6,346 bases of DNA from an uncultured Spirochaetaceae bacterium. GTDB taxonomy: Bacteria; Spirochaetota; Spirochaetia; Treponematales; Treponemataceae. Location of the stretch: NCBI GenBank assembly GCA_902797925.1, contig CADBUT010000274.1, forward strand, positions 1 through 6,346, in the 5' to 3' direction. This document shows, piece after piece, positions 6,239-6,346 of the stretch; positions within the stretch are counted from its first letter, which is position 1; the number at the start of each line of letters is the position of its first letter. The notes under the pieces are model-generated. The model was not told where the DNA came from. It was given only the letters and a program-made list of their open reading frames with translations, and did not search any database. Made by a program: the position numbers and the translations under genes.

Positions 6239-6346
6239 TAGAGGAAAGCCGGAAGCAGCGCAGTTGCTTGATTTGCTGCGCGAAAAGAATCTTCATATAT
6301 CAACTGCTGAATCTTGCACAGGCGGCATGATTGCCACAAGCCTGAC
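6231..6346 (+). CDS. pncC: CinA C-terminal-domain protein / NMN amidase, 5' part only
   Basis: The first 38 codons of a gene cut by the window edge. The translation contains STAESCTGG (residues 24-32), the signature of the CinA C-terminal domain, after a helix of the LLDLLREKN type. Characterised members (PncC) are nicotinamide-nucleotide amidases that hydrolyse NMN to nicotinate mononucleotide and ammonia, recycling NMN made by DNA ligase. The domain begins almost at the initiator ATG. This is therefore a stand-alone PncC/YgaD-type protein and not the two-domain CinA, whose N-terminal part would come first. ATG 6231 overlaps the decarboxylase stop (TGA 6236-6238) in another frame, so the two genes are on one transcript. 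The ribosome site is poor, which fits translational coupling. No function is known that links it to diamine synthesis. Confidence 0.85.
   Translation, partial: MFDRGKPEAAQLLDLLREKNLHISTAESCTGGMIATSL

Overview
The window (6346 bases, moderate GC, no sign of phage, IS or CRISPR) looks like chromosome from a host-associated spirochaete, most likely a Treponema. That assignment is an inference. It rests on the relaxed lipoprotein box of the first protein, the style of the intergenic inverted repeat near 3207-3263, and the general look of the proteins. No rRNA or other marker is present to settle it. All seven genes are on the + strand.

The left part (20-1598) holds two closely spaced exported proteins: a TraB/GumN-family lipoprotein and a small secreted protein of unknown function with a PsbP/Mog1-like sequence pattern. 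A gap of about 210 bases follows. It has two hairpins and then a near-consensus sigma-70 promoter with an AT-rich upstream tract and a 12-base palindrome.

That promoter drives a stand-alone tryptophan synthase beta chain of the TrpB2 type (1811-3196), with no trpA beside it. Behind it lies a 228-base gap with a compact inverted-repeat element (two competing hairpins inside an outer stem) and probably a weak promoter.

The right part (3425-6346) is a tight three-gene operon. A class III aminotransferase of the 2,4-diaminobutyrate:2-oxoglutarate type is followed 6 bases later by a group II PLP decarboxylase of the 2,4-diaminobutyrate type. Together they should convert aspartate semialdehyde, via L-2,4-diaminobutyrate, to 1,3-diaminopropane. 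A CinA C-terminal-domain (PncC-type NMN amidase) gene overlaps the decarboxylase stop and runs off the window edge.

Three consecutive PLP enzymes (TrpB2, aminotransferase, decarboxylase) dominate the locus. The best-supported pathway is 1,3-diaminopropane synthesis. I did not see a wholly unknown system. The items most worth a second look are the diamine operon in a probable spirochaete, the divergent PLP-binding loop of the TrpB2, and the nested-hairpin repeat.
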